Source: Lachnospiraceae bacterium
GTDB lineage: Bacteria > Bacillota > Clostridia > Lachnospirales > Lachnospiraceae
Length of the DNA stretch: 64,000 nucleotides
NCBI GenBank assembly: GCA_016291405.1
Contig: JAEEXG010000001.1
Span: 1-64,000 of the forward strand
Direction of reading: 5' to 3'
The stretch's first letter is position 1. The number at the start of each line of letters is the position of its first letter. Positions 50,666 through 59,614 of the stretch are shown here, piece after piece. The position numbers and the translations under genes were made by a program. The notes beneath the pieces are model-generated. The model saw only the letters and a program-made list of their open reading frames with translations, was not told the origin of the DNA and ran no database searches.

Positions 50666-51217
50666 TTATTTTGCAGATCTGAAAGGATAATCAATCTCGT
50701 TTTTAAGCTTTTCATACTGCTTATTGATTATCGTTACCATATTGGTATCTCCGCATAAATTGTCGGGATGGAAAATTTTAAGCAAATCTCTGTATCTTTT
50801 CTTTAATGCCAAAGGATTTGTTACCCCTGCAAATAAAGAACCTGACAGATTCATGTTAAACTCTTCTTCATAGTAATCGGAGCGTACTTTTCTCTCCGCT
50901 TCATATGCAAGTTTTTCTTTTGCAAACTTCCTACGGTCTGCTTCCAATGCAGCAAACCCGCTTTGCAAAATTTCCATCTTTTTATCAAAGAACTTCTCTT
51001 CGTCCTTTAATCTTTTTCTTTCTTTAACATTCCGAAGATTAATTTGCTTCATTTCCTCAACAAACTGTACTCGCTCATCAAGGAATTTCTTATGAAGATC
51101 GTTAATTTCTTTCTGCCTTAATTCAAGTCTGATATTCTCTTCGAAAAGCCAGCGTTTTAATTCATTCAGTTTTTCAACATCATTACTTAAAAGTACCTCT
51201 TCGAAAGATTCAGCCAT
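50666..51217 (-). CDS. Coiled-coil protein with C-terminal J domain
   Basis: 183 residues. About 5-118 is a nearly continuous charged coiled coil (ENIRLELRQKEINDLHKKFLD onwards). The last 50 residues resemble a J domain: LALKKRYRDLLKIFHPDNLCG has the HPD tripeptide at 150-152 after the basic helix II, followed by a helix-III-like INKQYEKLKNEID. J domains stimulate DnaK ATPase, so this may be a specialised co-chaperone; the client is unknown. The ATG overlaps the GerW-like stop codon (TGATG). It ends the nudix-YtfJ run. Confidence 0.8.
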   Translation of the reverse strand: MAESFEEVLLSNDVEKLNELKRWLFEENIRLELRQKEINDLHKKFLDERVQFVEEMKQINLRNVKERKRLKDEEKFFDKKMEILQSGFAALEADRRKFAKEKLAYEAERKVRSDYYEEEFNMNLSGSLFAGVTNPLALKKRYRDLLKIFHPDNLCGDTNMVTIINKQYEKLKNEIDYPFRSAK

Positions 51218-51615
51218 CAGGTGTCCTCCTTTGGAAATGCTTTGTCGATTGCTTCTTCATTTGAAGGCATGTTCTTTTTGTTTGACATGTCAGCAATCTT
51301 ATCAATTACATCGGGCACCAAATCAAGAGCCTTTGATAAAGCATCCTGATTCTTAACATTAACAAGTTTTGTGGTTCCGTTTTTAATAATCAAAACAGCG
51401 CTGGGAGTTACCTTACCGGTAATACCGCCACCGTCTCCTGCTTTCTTTGTATTCTCGCATGTTCCCGCAGCCATTCCGAATGAAACGTCAACAAGCGGAA
51501 GAATAATTGTGTCGTCAATCTTTGTGGGATCTCCGATAACGGTTTTTGTAGATATTATTGTATCCATTCCCTTTAACAAAGATTCGATAATATTCTCTGA
51601 TTTCTTTTCAGACAT
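51217..51615 (-). CDS. GerW/YtfJ family spore-associated protein
   Basis: 132 residues with the family pattern ENIIESLLKGMDTIISTKTVIGDP, a glycine-rich centre (FGMAAGTCENTKKAGDGGGITGKVTPSAVLII) and VPDVIDKI near the end. In Bacillus GerW is needed for spore germination, but homologues also occur in Clostridia that rarely sporulate, so sporulation cannot be concluded from it alone. GGGAGG precedes the ATG. It is paired with DUF2953, as usual for the family. Confidence 0.9.
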   Translation of the reverse strand: MSEKKSENIIESLLKGMDTIISTKTVIGDPTKIDDTIILPLVDVSFGMAAGTCENTKKAGDGGGITGKVTPSAVLIIKNGTTKLVNVKNQDALSKALDLVPDVIDKIADMSNKKNMPSNEEAIDKAFPKEDT

Positions 51616-51618
51616 GAA

Positions 51619-52389
51619 TTATACCTCCCTTAGTAACTTAATAACCCTTTTAATATCTTTATTAAAATATGCCGACAGTAAAACTGTAAGTAATACTATC
51701 AGAGTAATTCTTCCTTTAGCATCAAGCTTCACATCCGTAACCACATTTTCAAAGTCGCCTTTAACATGTACATGGGAAGCTATAAACGGAATCAAAGCAC
51801 TGTAATACACAAGAATCTGTCCTGTTACGGAAGGATCTTCAAAACCGACGATGGCATCTAAGTTCCATTTTCTTGGTAAAATATGCTTTAGCAATCGAAC
51901 AAGCGAATCTTTTGCCTTATCAAAGGCTCTTTCAAACAAATCCGACTTAATGAGTTCAATATACTTTTTAATTTTATCATACTTTCCGTTTTTAGTTAAA
52001 CCATTATTATCCGATTTATCATCGGCCTCAACCTTTTCAGGGTTAAAATCATCCTCGATTTTTTCAGATTCTTTTTCACTTTCGCCTGTCGGCTTCTCTT
52101 TTATCTTTATTTCCTTCTCATCATCAGGCTTCTCTTTTTTCTTTAATTTTATACCTAAAATTCTAAGTATAAATTTTTCATCCCGATTAATGTCAAAAGA
52201 AAAATGAAGCAAGTGAAAAAGCCATCCTCCGGTAGCTATAAAGGAATAATCATCACCGGATTTATAATAAGCTTTAACTTTATATCCGATAGGAAAGAAT
52301 AATACTAAAGCTAAAACTAATAAAACTAACCCAAGTATCCCTAAAAGAACATATGCAATTATTGAAAGTATATGCAAAAATGCCGCCAT
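51619..52389 (-). CDS. DUF2953 domain protein
   Basis: 256 residues: one strong membrane helix at about 7-33, a highly charged linker (KKKEKPDDEKEIKIKEKP onwards, about 85-130), and a C-terminal domain with DAIVGFEDPSVTGQILVYYSALIPF, the core of DUF2953, ending in a hydrophobic segment. Its constant neighbour is ytfJ/gerW, directly downstream here by 3 bases, so the two probably act together, but the function is unknown. Confidence 0.87.
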   Translation of the reverse strand: MAAFLHILSIIAYVLLGILGLVLLVLALVLFFPIGYKVKAYYKSGDDYSFIATGGWLFHLLHFSFDINRDEKFILRILGIKLKKKEKPDDEKEIKIKEKPTGESEKESEKIEDDFNPEKVEADDKSDNNGLTKNGKYDKIKKYIELIKSDLFERAFDKAKDSLVRLLKHILPRKWNLDAIVGFEDPSVTGQILVYYSALIPFIASHVHVKGDFENVVTDVKLDAKGRITLIVLLTVLLSAYFNKDIKRVIKLLREV

Positions 52390-52790
52390 TAAAGGTTTTC
52401 CTCGTTATAAAACAAATTACTTACATCTGAAGGATCAAAGGTATTTATTGTTTCTCTAAACTTAAGTTCATTAAACTTTCTAAAAGATAAAGAAACTATG
52501 CAACGGATATATTCATAGGCATCATCTTCAGATTTAAACAATCCCGCAAGTTCTATTCTTTTATCTTGATAATGCTTGTTTTTAAGCATGTTTGAGCCAA
52601 ATATAACAGGTTTTTCTTCGTCTTCTAAGAAACAAACAAGATAATACTTTTTAGTAACTGAATTACTTGTAAACTTTTTTAAAAGTTCCTCTATCTTATC
52701 CTTGTTTCCGTCAAAATAGAGATTATCTAAAAGGATAATATTATTTGTCGTTCCATTGTCCGTTTTGTTTAATCTTTTTATATTCATCAT
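52389..52790 (-). CDS. Hypothetical protein overlapping the nudix gene
   Basis: 133 residues from ATG 52790, with AAAAGG just upstream; the longer ORF-track start at 52823 would overlap the nudix gene by 83 bases, and even the chosen start overlaps it by 50. The protein is soluble and mixed alpha/beta, with many lysines and phenylalanines; no domain is recognised. Its stop shares a base with the DUF2953 ATG. The deep overlap means either coupling to nudix translation or a still later true start. Confidence 0.65.
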   Translation of the reverse strand: MMNIKRLNKTDNGTTNNIILLDNLYFDGNKDKIEELLKKFTSNSVTKKYYLVCFLEDEEKPVIFGSNMLKNKHYQDKRIELAGLFKSEDDAYEYIRCIVSLSFRKFNELKFRETINTFDPSDVSNLFYNEENL

Positions 52791-53184
52791 ATGCCTTTTC
52801 AAGAATGTCTCTCTCGTTGTCATATTTTAATAAATGGTATGCTTCGTGAAGCTTGTAAAACCCGGAGTCCAAAAAGAACTCTTCTCTTTGGGGTTTTGAA
52901 TAAAAAGAATCCGTCTGCATCAAAAACCAGTGAACATACTTGGTTATTTCTTCATTACCGACTTTAAATTTATAACTTGTTTCACCTATATATTTAATTA
53001 TTTCAGCAGTAGATCCTGTTTCTTCTTTTACTTCTCTTACGGCTGTCATTTCTTTTGTCTCCCCTTCTTCCATGGTTCCCTTGGGAAGCACCCAGCCTTT
53101 ATATCTTTCTCCTGTGTTTTTATATAAACAAAGTATTTTTCCACGGTATATGACAATACCGCCGCAGCTGATTGATTCTTTCAT
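52741..53184 (-). CDS. NUDIX hydrolase
   Basis: 147 residues with a complete Nudix box (GX5EX7REUXEEXGU) in GTMEEGETKEMTAVREVKEETGS, preceded by GWVLPK. It should hydrolyse a nucleoside diphosphate linked to another moiety. The closest general type is the diadenosine polyphosphate/MutT-like group with SCGGIVIYRGKILCLY at the start, but the substrate is open. It is 19 bases after the SEDS-PBP gene and begins the nudix-DUF2953-YtfJ section. Confidence 0.92.
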   Translation of the reverse strand: MKESISCGGIVIYRGKILCLYKNTGERYKGWVLPKGTMEEGETKEMTAVREVKEETGSTAEIIKYIGETSYKFKVGNEEITKYVHWFLMQTDSFYSKPQREEFFLDSGFYKLHEAYHLLKYDNERDILEKAYDEYKKIKQNGQWNDK

Positions 53185-53203
53185 TTCAATCCCTCCTGAC
53201 TAA

Positions 53204-55978
53204 CTATTCTTCCACATATTCGGAAGTATCAAACCTTCTAAAGTATTCATCAAATATTTTCTTTGCCATAGGAACGGCGTAAAGATTACCGGAGCCCGCA
53301 TTTTCCAGAATAATTGTTACGCATATTTCAGGATCGTCCATGGGTGCAAATCCTGTAAACCATGAGTGAGTGGATTTGCTGAAATCACTGAATTCCGCCG
53401 AACCTGTTTTACCGCATACAGTGTATTTATCGTTATTAAGCTTCTTACCTGTACCGCTTGTAATAACGGCACGCATCATTTCTTTTACGGCATCGCTTTC
53501 TTCCTTTGTAAAGACGGTCTTATATTCAGAAGGTGCAAATTCTTTAACGGTATTCATATTTGAATTTACAACACTTGAAATTAGATAGGGCTTCATGATT
53601 TTACCTTCATTTGCGATTGCTGAAGTAATCATGTTCAAATGCATGGGCGTCATAAGGGTATCGCCCTGACCAAATGCCGTTCTTACCATGGTAATGTCAT
53701 CAAAATCATTTGAAACCTTTGCCGTACTCTCCGCATAGTTCATGGAAAGAGGAAGTTCATTGTTAAACAAAAGGTCATCAAGTGTATTCTGGAATTTATC
53801 TCTGTCAAGTTTAAGACCGATATTACCAAAGGATGAGTTACAAGAAATCGCAAAGGATTTCTTTAAATCCACATATCCGTGAGCCTGATGGTTGTAACAG
53901 ATTATCTTACCCTCATCTACTCTTAATTCACCGTTACAATTAAAGGAATAATCATTATAAGTTTCAGGGTTCTCTCTTATATATTCAAGAAGTGTAATAA
54001 TCTTAAATGTTGAACCGGGAGGATATAAACCTTGCGTTGCTCTGTTTAAAAGCACACTGCTGTCTTTATCATTAATAAGATCATCCCAAATTGCATCAAT
54101 TTCATTAGGGTCAAAGTCAGGCTTTGATACACAGGCTAAGATTTCTCCTGTTTTGGGATTTGATACTATAACAGCTCCGTTGTAAGTTCCGATTGCTGTA
54201 TATGCAGCTTTTTGGATTCCTACATCAAGAGTTGTTATAACTCCGTCCGCAAGATATTTATCTCCTGTAAAATCGGCCGTCATTCTCTCACCCAATGGCT
54301 GATTAGAATTTATAAGATAGTAATTTGCCTGGCCCTCAATACCTGCTTTACCGTTTGATGCATAGCCGACTACATGAGAAAAAATGTTATAGAATGGATA
54401 AAATCTATATTCATCCTTTCCCTTTTCATTTATTGTTTCGGCTAAGATTTCATTATCTCTTGAATAAATCTTTCCTCGTATATTCTGAGTAATAAGCACT
54501 TCCTGTCTGGGATTATAGGAATTGTTTATAAGTTCTTCTTCATGAGTTGCGGAATAAATGCAAAGGTAAGTACAAAGGGCAAAGAAAACAGCAATAAATA
54601 AATAAGTGATTGCAAGCACTAAATTTGACTGTTTCTTCATGTTCCCCGGAACTTTTTGGTCTTCATTTAATTCATAACCTTCTTTTCCCCGAATGATATA
54701 CATTGATTCAATTATAAAAATTGAAAAAATCGTAGCCATTACGGAGCTTCCGCCGTAACTTACCAAAGGAAGGGTCACACCTGTTAAGGGAATGAATTTT
54801 GTACCGCCTCCGATAGTTAAGAAAACCTGGAATATGTATGAAATGCCAAGTCCGATGGAGCAAAGCTTATAAAAGTTATTTTCAAACTTAAAGGATATGT
54901 TTATAAACATGATATAGCAGCTTAAGCAAATCAATATCATGCAAATAGAGAACACAATTCCAAGTTCCTGAGTAATTGCCGAAAAGATAAAGTCGGTTTC
55001 AACGTAAGGTATAGTTTCGGGAGTTCCACCGAATAATCCAAGTCCAAACCATGAACCGCTTCCTATTGCAAACAAAGACTGAGTAATCTGGTATCCTTCG
55101 TTATCAATTACGGAAAAAGGATCAATAAAGGCGGCTACTCTTACCTGTACATGTCTTAAAATCTTAAAGGCAATAAATGATGCTATGCCTCCCATTAGCG
55201 TACCCAAGCCTAAATACCAGAAGTTTCTTGTGGCAATAAAGACCATTAGAACATATACAACATAAAGGATTAAGCCTGCACCAAGGTCGTTAGACAAAAT
55301 CAAGATGCAAACATGTATTGCCGCAAATAAAGTGGTTATAACCAGGCTTTTAAAGCTTGTGTCGTTATACAAAGCTCCTGCCACAAACAAAACAAAAAGG
55401 ATTTTAACAAACTCGGATGGCATAAAAGAAACGCCGAATAAAGAAATGGATAGTTTTGAACCATTTGTCAAAGTTCCAAGTAAGTTAACTATAGCAAGTA
55501 AAGTAATACCCGTAAGGCCGTATAAATAAGGCATATTGGGTATTTTTTCAAATTTGATTAAAAGTAACGGAATAAGCCCACCGATTAAAAATGAAAGGGC
55601 TATAATAATCATTTGTTTTAAGGCCTCATTAAAATCAATTCTTGTAAGCATAATGAGTCCTATGCTTATAAGGAGGCAGGAATTATTAATCAAAAGCCTG
55701 TTTATCCTTGGATAAATCATGGGAACAGCTTCAATGATTAATAACATAAGAATCTGAAAAACAGCGTAAAAAATCAGATATTTTAAGTTACCTGTTTTTA
55801 AGCAGATTGATAAAAATCCCGAAAAGTGAATTAAAATAATCAAAACCACCTGACGGGTATAGATTGCCCTTCTTGCCTTCTCCTCTTTATACTTAAAGAC
55901 CATAAAGCACTCGAGGGTATATACCATTATGAAAATAGTTATAAAATACTTCGATAATGTCGTTATATACTGAACCAA
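53204..55978 (-). CDS. SEDS glycosyltransferase fused to class B PBP transpeptidase
   Basis: 924 residues combining both peptidoglycan synthase halves. Residues about 1-430 are a FtsW/RodA/SpoVE-type polytopic SEDS domain (FGVSFMPSEFVKI, YVETDFIFSAITQELG with the conserved acidic residue, TGVTLPLVSYGGSSV). After a short linker and another helix (about 452-475), residues 476-924 are a class B PBP: RGKIYSRDNEILAET, SxxK S656-K659 (PPGSTFKI), SxN in ISCNSSFG and KTG at 857 (VCGKTGSAEF). Both active sites look intact. TTG 55978 is the start, supported by GAGGAG 8 bases upstream, directly after the U32 stop codon. Confidence 0.93.
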   Translation of the reverse strand: MVQYITTLSKYFITIFIMVYTLECFMVFKYKEEKARRAIYTRQVVLIILIHFSGFLSICLKTGNLKYLIFYAVFQILMLLIIEAVPMIYPRINRLLINNSCLLISIGLIMLTRIDFNEALKQMIIIALSFLIGGLIPLLLIKFEKIPNMPYLYGLTGITLLAIVNLLGTLTNGSKLSISLFGVSFMPSEFVKILFVLFVAGALYNDTSFKSLVITTLFAAIHVCILILSNDLGAGLILYVVYVLMVFIATRNFWYLGLGTLMGGIASFIAFKILRHVQVRVAAFIDPFSVIDNEGYQITQSLFAIGSGSWFGLGLFGGTPETIPYVETDFIFSAITQELGIVFSICMILICLSCYIMFINISFKFENNFYKLCSIGLGISYIFQVFLTIGGGTKFIPLTGVTLPLVSYGGSSVMATIFSIFIIESMYIIRGKEGYELNEDQKVPGNMKKQSNLVLAITYLFIAVFFALCTYLCIYSATHEEELINNSYNPRQEVLITQNIRGKIYSRDNEILAETINEKGKDEYRFYPFYNIFSHVVGYASNGKAGIEGQANYYLINSNQPLGERMTADFTGDKYLADGVITTLDVGIQKAAYTAIGTYNGAVIVSNPKTGEILACVSKPDFDPNEIDAIWDDLINDKDSSVLLNRATQGLYPPGSTFKIITLLEYIRENPETYNDYSFNCNGELRVDEGKIICYNHQAHGYVDLKKSFAISCNSSFGNIGLKLDRDKFQNTLDDLLFNNELPLSMNYAESTAKVSNDFDDITMVRTAFGQGDTLMTPMHLNMITSAIANEGKIMKPYLISSVVNSNMNTVKEFAPSEYKTVFTKEESDAVKEMMRAVITSGTGKKLNNDKYTVCGKTGSAEFSDFSKSTHSWFTGFAPMDDPEICVTIILENAGSGNLYAVPMAKKIFDEYFRRFDTSEYVEE

Positions 55979-58087
55979 TTATTCTACTCCTCTGTTCCAG
56001 TAAGCCTTGGTGTATTCTTTAGGAAAATCATTGGTGTTTTTAAAAAGCAAATCACAAATATTTTCTGTTTCTTTTTCATTTTCATCAACAAAGGAAAGAA
56101 AAGCCTTGTAATTATCAATACCTTTTTCATTAATTAAACATGTGGGAACGCTGTTAAAAATAGTGTTGTAACAAAGATTACAATTTCTGTATACACAAAA
56201 CTTAGCATTTGTGCGATCCACAATATAAGAAAAGTCAGCTCCCTTATCTTTAAGGCATCCCACATTGGTCTTAGCCACGCAATTTGCACTTTGCATTAAA
56301 GGAAGCTTACCATATACGCAAACGTATTCTCCCTTTGCATCAAGATCAGATATTTCATGACGTGACAATTCATAGGGCGCAATAAAAGAATCGGCCTTTT
56401 CTAACACCAAATCTTTTGATGCTTTATTAAATGCATAGATTCCGGGACCGTAAATAACAAATCCCTTAAAATCGCTTTCTTCCACAGCACTTATTTCTTC
56501 AAAATTTTGAACCATAATACCGGAAACGTTATTTGAGACAGCAAAAGAAACCGCTTCCTTTAAATAGGCTCTGTCTTTGTTTCTTGCAATAAAAGGTAAG
56601 CACATAATCACCTTCTTTGAAGGGACTTTAAGTGCTTTTAAATTTTCGTATTCCAAAGCTAAATAGAAATCTTCTTGTCTCTTATTTAAAACACCAATCT
56701 GGCCCTTAGTATAAGCCATGATTATGGGTAATTTTTTAAAAGAAACAGGTTTTCTTTTCTTAATATCTGTAACAGAAGATTTAAATCTGTTCTCTAAAAC
56801 GGTATGTCTGTAATTATCAAGCATTTCTTCTTCAAGCAAAGAAACAGCTTCTCTTCTAAGCTCATTTAAGGCTTTTACAGGGACAAAAGATTCATTATCC
56901 GTTTCACAGAATATTTCATTTATTTCAAAGCAGGTATCCCCAAGCTTAGAAATCTGTTTTGAAATATCTTCTTTTGATAAAGACTTTGTAATGGCCTCCG
57001 AAGGCATATCTCCCATAGCAGTTACACTTATATCACCATAGGTCAAAGTAAGAGAAATGTTTTGACCCATTAAAACGCTGATGAAAGCATCTATCTTTAT
57101 CTTTTTTAAAGAATCAACATATTCTTTAGTAATTTGGGTCATGAGGTTTTCATCATTACCCATATATCCGGGAGTCTTTTCGCAAATCATTTCTTTACCG
57201 TTTTGCATATAGTAATATCCCGTACCAATTTCGCTGCGTAAATAAATGTGCTTAAGCGCATCCAGATCTTTTTTATCAACCTTAAAAGATTTAGGGTCGC
57301 TTAAATAACGGTCAATGTATTTTCTGTACATAGCCGTAACAAAAGCGGTGTATTCAGGCTTCTTCATTCTTCCTTCAATCTTTAAAGAATCAATTTTGGC
57401 TTCAACCAGGTCAGGAATAGACTCAATCGTGCACTGATCCTTCATTGATAAAAAGTAAGATTCATTACTAAGTTTCCCCTTAGGAAGTACGTATTTATAA
57501 GGAAGCCTGCAAGGGCCCGCACATCTTCCTCTGTTTCCGCTTCTTCCTCCAAGGCATGAAGAAAAGAGACATGCTCCCGAATATGAATAACACATTGCCC
57601 CGTGAATAAAGGTTTCTATTTCGATATCTTCATTTTCTTTAATGTTTCTTATTTCTTTTAAAGAAAGCTCTCTTGCAAGCACAACTCTTGAAGCCCCAAG
57701 CTTTTTATACTCTCTTACCGACTCTAAACCTGTAGCAAGGGCCTGTGTACTTACATGACATTCCATATCGGGAAAAAGCTTATTAAACACGCTAATAAGT
57801 CCTAAATCCTGCACAATACAAGCATCTAGGCCAGCTTTATAGAAGGGCTTAATGTATTCACATACATCACTAAATTCTTTTTCTTTAATAAGGGTGTTAA
57901 CGGTTAAATAGACCTTTTTACCGTAAAGATGAGCAATTTTAATAGCTTTAACTATTTCTTCGTCAGTAAAATTATCGGCGTAAGCTCTTGCGCCATATTT
58001 TGACCCACCTAAATAAACGGCATCACAGCCGGCATTGATTGCGCCTATAAAAGATTTGTAATTACCTGCGGGGGCCAATATTTCCAT
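55979..58087 (-). CDS. U32 family peptidase-like protein (RlhA/PrtC type)
   Basis: 702 residues. The N-terminal half is the U32 signature (MEILAPAGNYKSFIGAINAGCDAVYLGG, FIHGAMCYSYSGACLFSSCLGGRSGNRGRCAGPCR with the cluster of cysteines), and the C-terminal part fits DUF3656. In Escherichia coli, relatives RlhA and TrhP hydroxylate 23S rRNA or tRNA rather than cutting proteins, so an RNA-hydroxylation role is likely. The stop codon is contiguous with the SEDS-PBP start. A terminator precedes the start by 20 bases. Confidence 0.9.
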   Translation of the reverse strand: MEILAPAGNYKSFIGAINAGCDAVYLGGSKYGARAYADNFTDEEIVKAIKIAHLYGKKVYLTVNTLIKEKEFSDVCEYIKPFYKAGLDACIVQDLGLISVFNKLFPDMECHVSTQALATGLESVREYKKLGASRVVLARELSLKEIRNIKENEDIEIETFIHGAMCYSYSGACLFSSCLGGRSGNRGRCAGPCRLPYKYVLPKGKLSNESYFLSMKDQCTIESIPDLVEAKIDSLKIEGRMKKPEYTAFVTAMYRKYIDRYLSDPKSFKVDKKDLDALKHIYLRSEIGTGYYYMQNGKEMICEKTPGYMGNDENLMTQITKEYVDSLKKIKIDAFISVLMGQNISLTLTYGDISVTAMGDMPSEAITKSLSKEDISKQISKLGDTCFEINEIFCETDNESFVPVKALNELRREAVSLLEEEMLDNYRHTVLENRFKSSVTDIKKRKPVSFKKLPIIMAYTKGQIGVLNKRQEDFYLALEYENLKALKVPSKKVIMCLPFIARNKDRAYLKEAVSFAVSNNVSGIMVQNFEEISAVEESDFKGFVIYGPGIYAFNKASKDLVLEKADSFIAPYELSRHEISDLDAKGEYVCVYGKLPLMQSANCVAKTNVGCLKDKGADFSYIVDRTNAKFCVYRNCNLCYNTIFNSVPTCLINEKGIDNYKAFLSFVDENEKETENICDLLFKNTNDFPKEYTKAYWNRGVE

Positions 58088-58106
58088 AAATGCTCCTTAT
58101 GTATAA

Positions 58107-58137
58107 AAGAAAAAAGGCTGAAATAAACAGCCTTTTT
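58107..58137 (-). terminator. Terminator between zapA and the U32 gene
   Basis: Minus strand stem AAAAAGGCTG / CAGCCTTTTT with a seven-base loop, followed by TTTCTTTT. It fills most of the 54-base gap, leaving only the U32 ribosome site (GGAG). Confidence 0.87.
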
Positions 58138-58141
58138 GTCA

Positions 58142-58543
58142 TCAATTCATCTTAAGTTCGGTTTCCAGACGGATGAGCTTTCTCGAGCTTTCTTCTAACT
58201 CGTTCTTGAGACTCTTCATGTTCTTTTCATTATTATCAAGTTTTATTTGAGAAGCAATCAATTCATGCTTTAAATCGTAAAGCTCTTTTTCCTTTGCACT
58301 GATTTCTTCTTCAAGAAGTGAAATCTGCTTCTTAGCCTTGAAATAATCGTCGGCAATATTTAATTGCAACAAAACATTTTGCGTGTCCACCGGGGAACGT
58401 CTGAAGCTTTCTATTCTGTTATACTCGGTCACTTTTCCGTTAATGTAGGCAGCTACTTTTTGAACGTATTCTTCGCTTTCGTAACCGCTTACCGTAAGGA
58501 CTTTACCGCCTATGATAACCTGAGTATCTGTCTTGGCCGCCAT
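58142..58543 (-). CDS. zapA: Cell division protein ZapA
   Basis: Stabilises FtsZ bundles at the Z-ring. From ATG 58543 it has 133 residues; the ATG two codons earlier is too close to the GGGGAG ribosome site. The N-terminal domain (TQVIIGGKVLTVSGYESEEYVQKVAAYINGKV) is the ZapA fold, followed by a long coiled coil (about 70-133) for tetramer formation. It has its own promoter reaching into ruvB and a terminator after it. ZapA-U32 is a conserved Firmicute neighbourhood. Confidence 0.92.
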   Translation of the reverse strand: MAAKTDTQVIIGGKVLTVSGYESEEYVQKVAAYINGKVTEYNRIESFRRSPVDTQNVLLQLNIADDYFKAKKQISLLEEEISAKEKELYDLKHELIASQIKLDNNEKNMKSLKNELEESSRKLIRLETELKMN

Positions 58544-58564
58544 TAACATTCTCCCCTAATTGAT

Positions 58565-58579
58565 ATGTGCATAGCACAT
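58565..58579. repeat. Small inverted repeat in the zapA leader
   Basis: ATGTGC-ATA-GCACAT, a 6-bp hairpin or dyad about 12 bases into the predicted zapA transcript. It could be an operator or be incidental. Confidence 0.45.
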
Positions 58580-58597
58580 CCGAATATATATATCTAA

Positions 58598-58626
58598 ATT
58601 ATAATAGTGTTACCCCTCAATTTCAA
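58598..58626 (-). promoter_or_regulatory. Promoter of zapA
   Basis: Minus strand TTGAAA (58626-58621), 17 bases, TATAAT (58603-58598). The -35 lies within the last codons of ruvB. Confidence 0.7.
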
Positions 58627-59605
58627 TACCTAAATGCTTATATGCAAGTTCCGTAACGGCACGTCCTCTTGGTGTTCTAACTAAGAATCCGTTCATGATA
58701 AGATAAGGCTCATACACGTCTTCTATGGTGCCGGGATCCTCTCCTATAGTGGCTGCTAAAGTATCAAGCCCAACAGGTCCTCCCTGATAAAACTCAATCA
58801 TGGTTTTTAAAATATTTCTATCCACATGATCAAGGCCCATCTTATCAACATCCATTAAATCAAGAGCGGTTTTAGCAACATCAAGAGTAATTTCTCCGTC
58901 AAACTTAACTTCCGCAAAATCCCTTACTCTTTTTAACATTCTGTTTGCAAGTCTCGGAGTTCCTCTGCTTCTTTTTGCAAGCTCAACAGCACCCTTTTCA
59001 TCGATTTTAACGCCTAAAATCTTTGCGGAATGCTTGATTATGGTAGATAAATCTTCAATAGAATAAAACTCAAGTTTTTGAACAACCCCGAATCTGTCTC
59101 TTAGGGGTGCGGATAAAAGACCTGCTCTTGTGGTAGCGCCAACAAGTGTAAAGGGAGGAAGTTCAAGCCTTACAGACTTTGCGCTAGGGCCCTTACCAAT
59201 CATTATATCCAAAGAAAAATCTTCCATTGCAGGATATAAAACTTCCTCAACCTGCTTATTTAATCTGTGAATTTCATCAACAAAAAGAATATCGCCTTTT
59301 TGAAGGCTGCTTAATATAGCCGCCATATCGCCGGGCTTTTCAATTGCAGGACCGCTGGTAATCTTTATATTTACGCCCATTTCATTTGCAATAATCTGAG
59401 CCAAAGTTGTCTTACCAAGTCCGGGAGGTCCGTATAAAAGCACATGATCCAAAGAATCTTCACGTTTCTTTGCGGCATCAATGTATACTTTCATTATTTC
59501 TTTGACCTTCTTTTGGCCTATATAATCAGACAGAAACTGTGGCCTTAAAGAGCCTTCAAGTTTAACGTCTTCTTCGGTTATATTGGTTTCGATCATTCTT
59601 TTCAA
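58610..59605 (-). CDS. ruvB: Holliday junction branch-migration helicase RuvB
   Basis: AAA+ motor that works with RuvA on four-way junctions. The 331 residues show [16 protein letters not shown], Walker [15 protein letters not shown], Walker [12 protein letters not shown], sensor region [20 protein letters not shown], and a C-terminal winged helix ([27 protein letters not shown]). Start TTG 59605 is supported by AGGAG 6 bases upstream; an ATG three codons later is possible. It follows ruvA by 9 bases. Confidence 0.97.
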   Translation of the reverse strand: MKRMIETNITEEDVKLEGSLRPQFLSDYIGQKKVKEIMKVYIDAAKKREDSLDHVLLYGPPGLGKTTLAQIIANEMGVNIKITSGPAIEKPGDMAAILSSLQKGDILFVDEIHRLNKQVEEVLYPAMEDFSLDIMIGKGPSAKSVRLELPPFTLVGATTRAGLLSAPLRDRFGVVQKLEFYSIEDLSTIIKHSAKILGVKIDEKGAVELAKRSRGTPRLANRMLKRVRDFAEVKFDGEITLDVAKTALDLMDVDKMGLDHVDRNILKTMIEFYQGGPVGLDTLAATIGEDPGTIEDVYEPYLIMNGFLVRTPRGRAVTELAYKHLGIEIEG

Positions 59606-59614
59606 AATAAACTC

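Noticed and set aside
51371-52207. Plus-strand ORFs of 144 and 118 residues opposite ytfJ and DUF2953
   Set aside because: Antisense shadows; the minus-strand frames carry clear family patterns.
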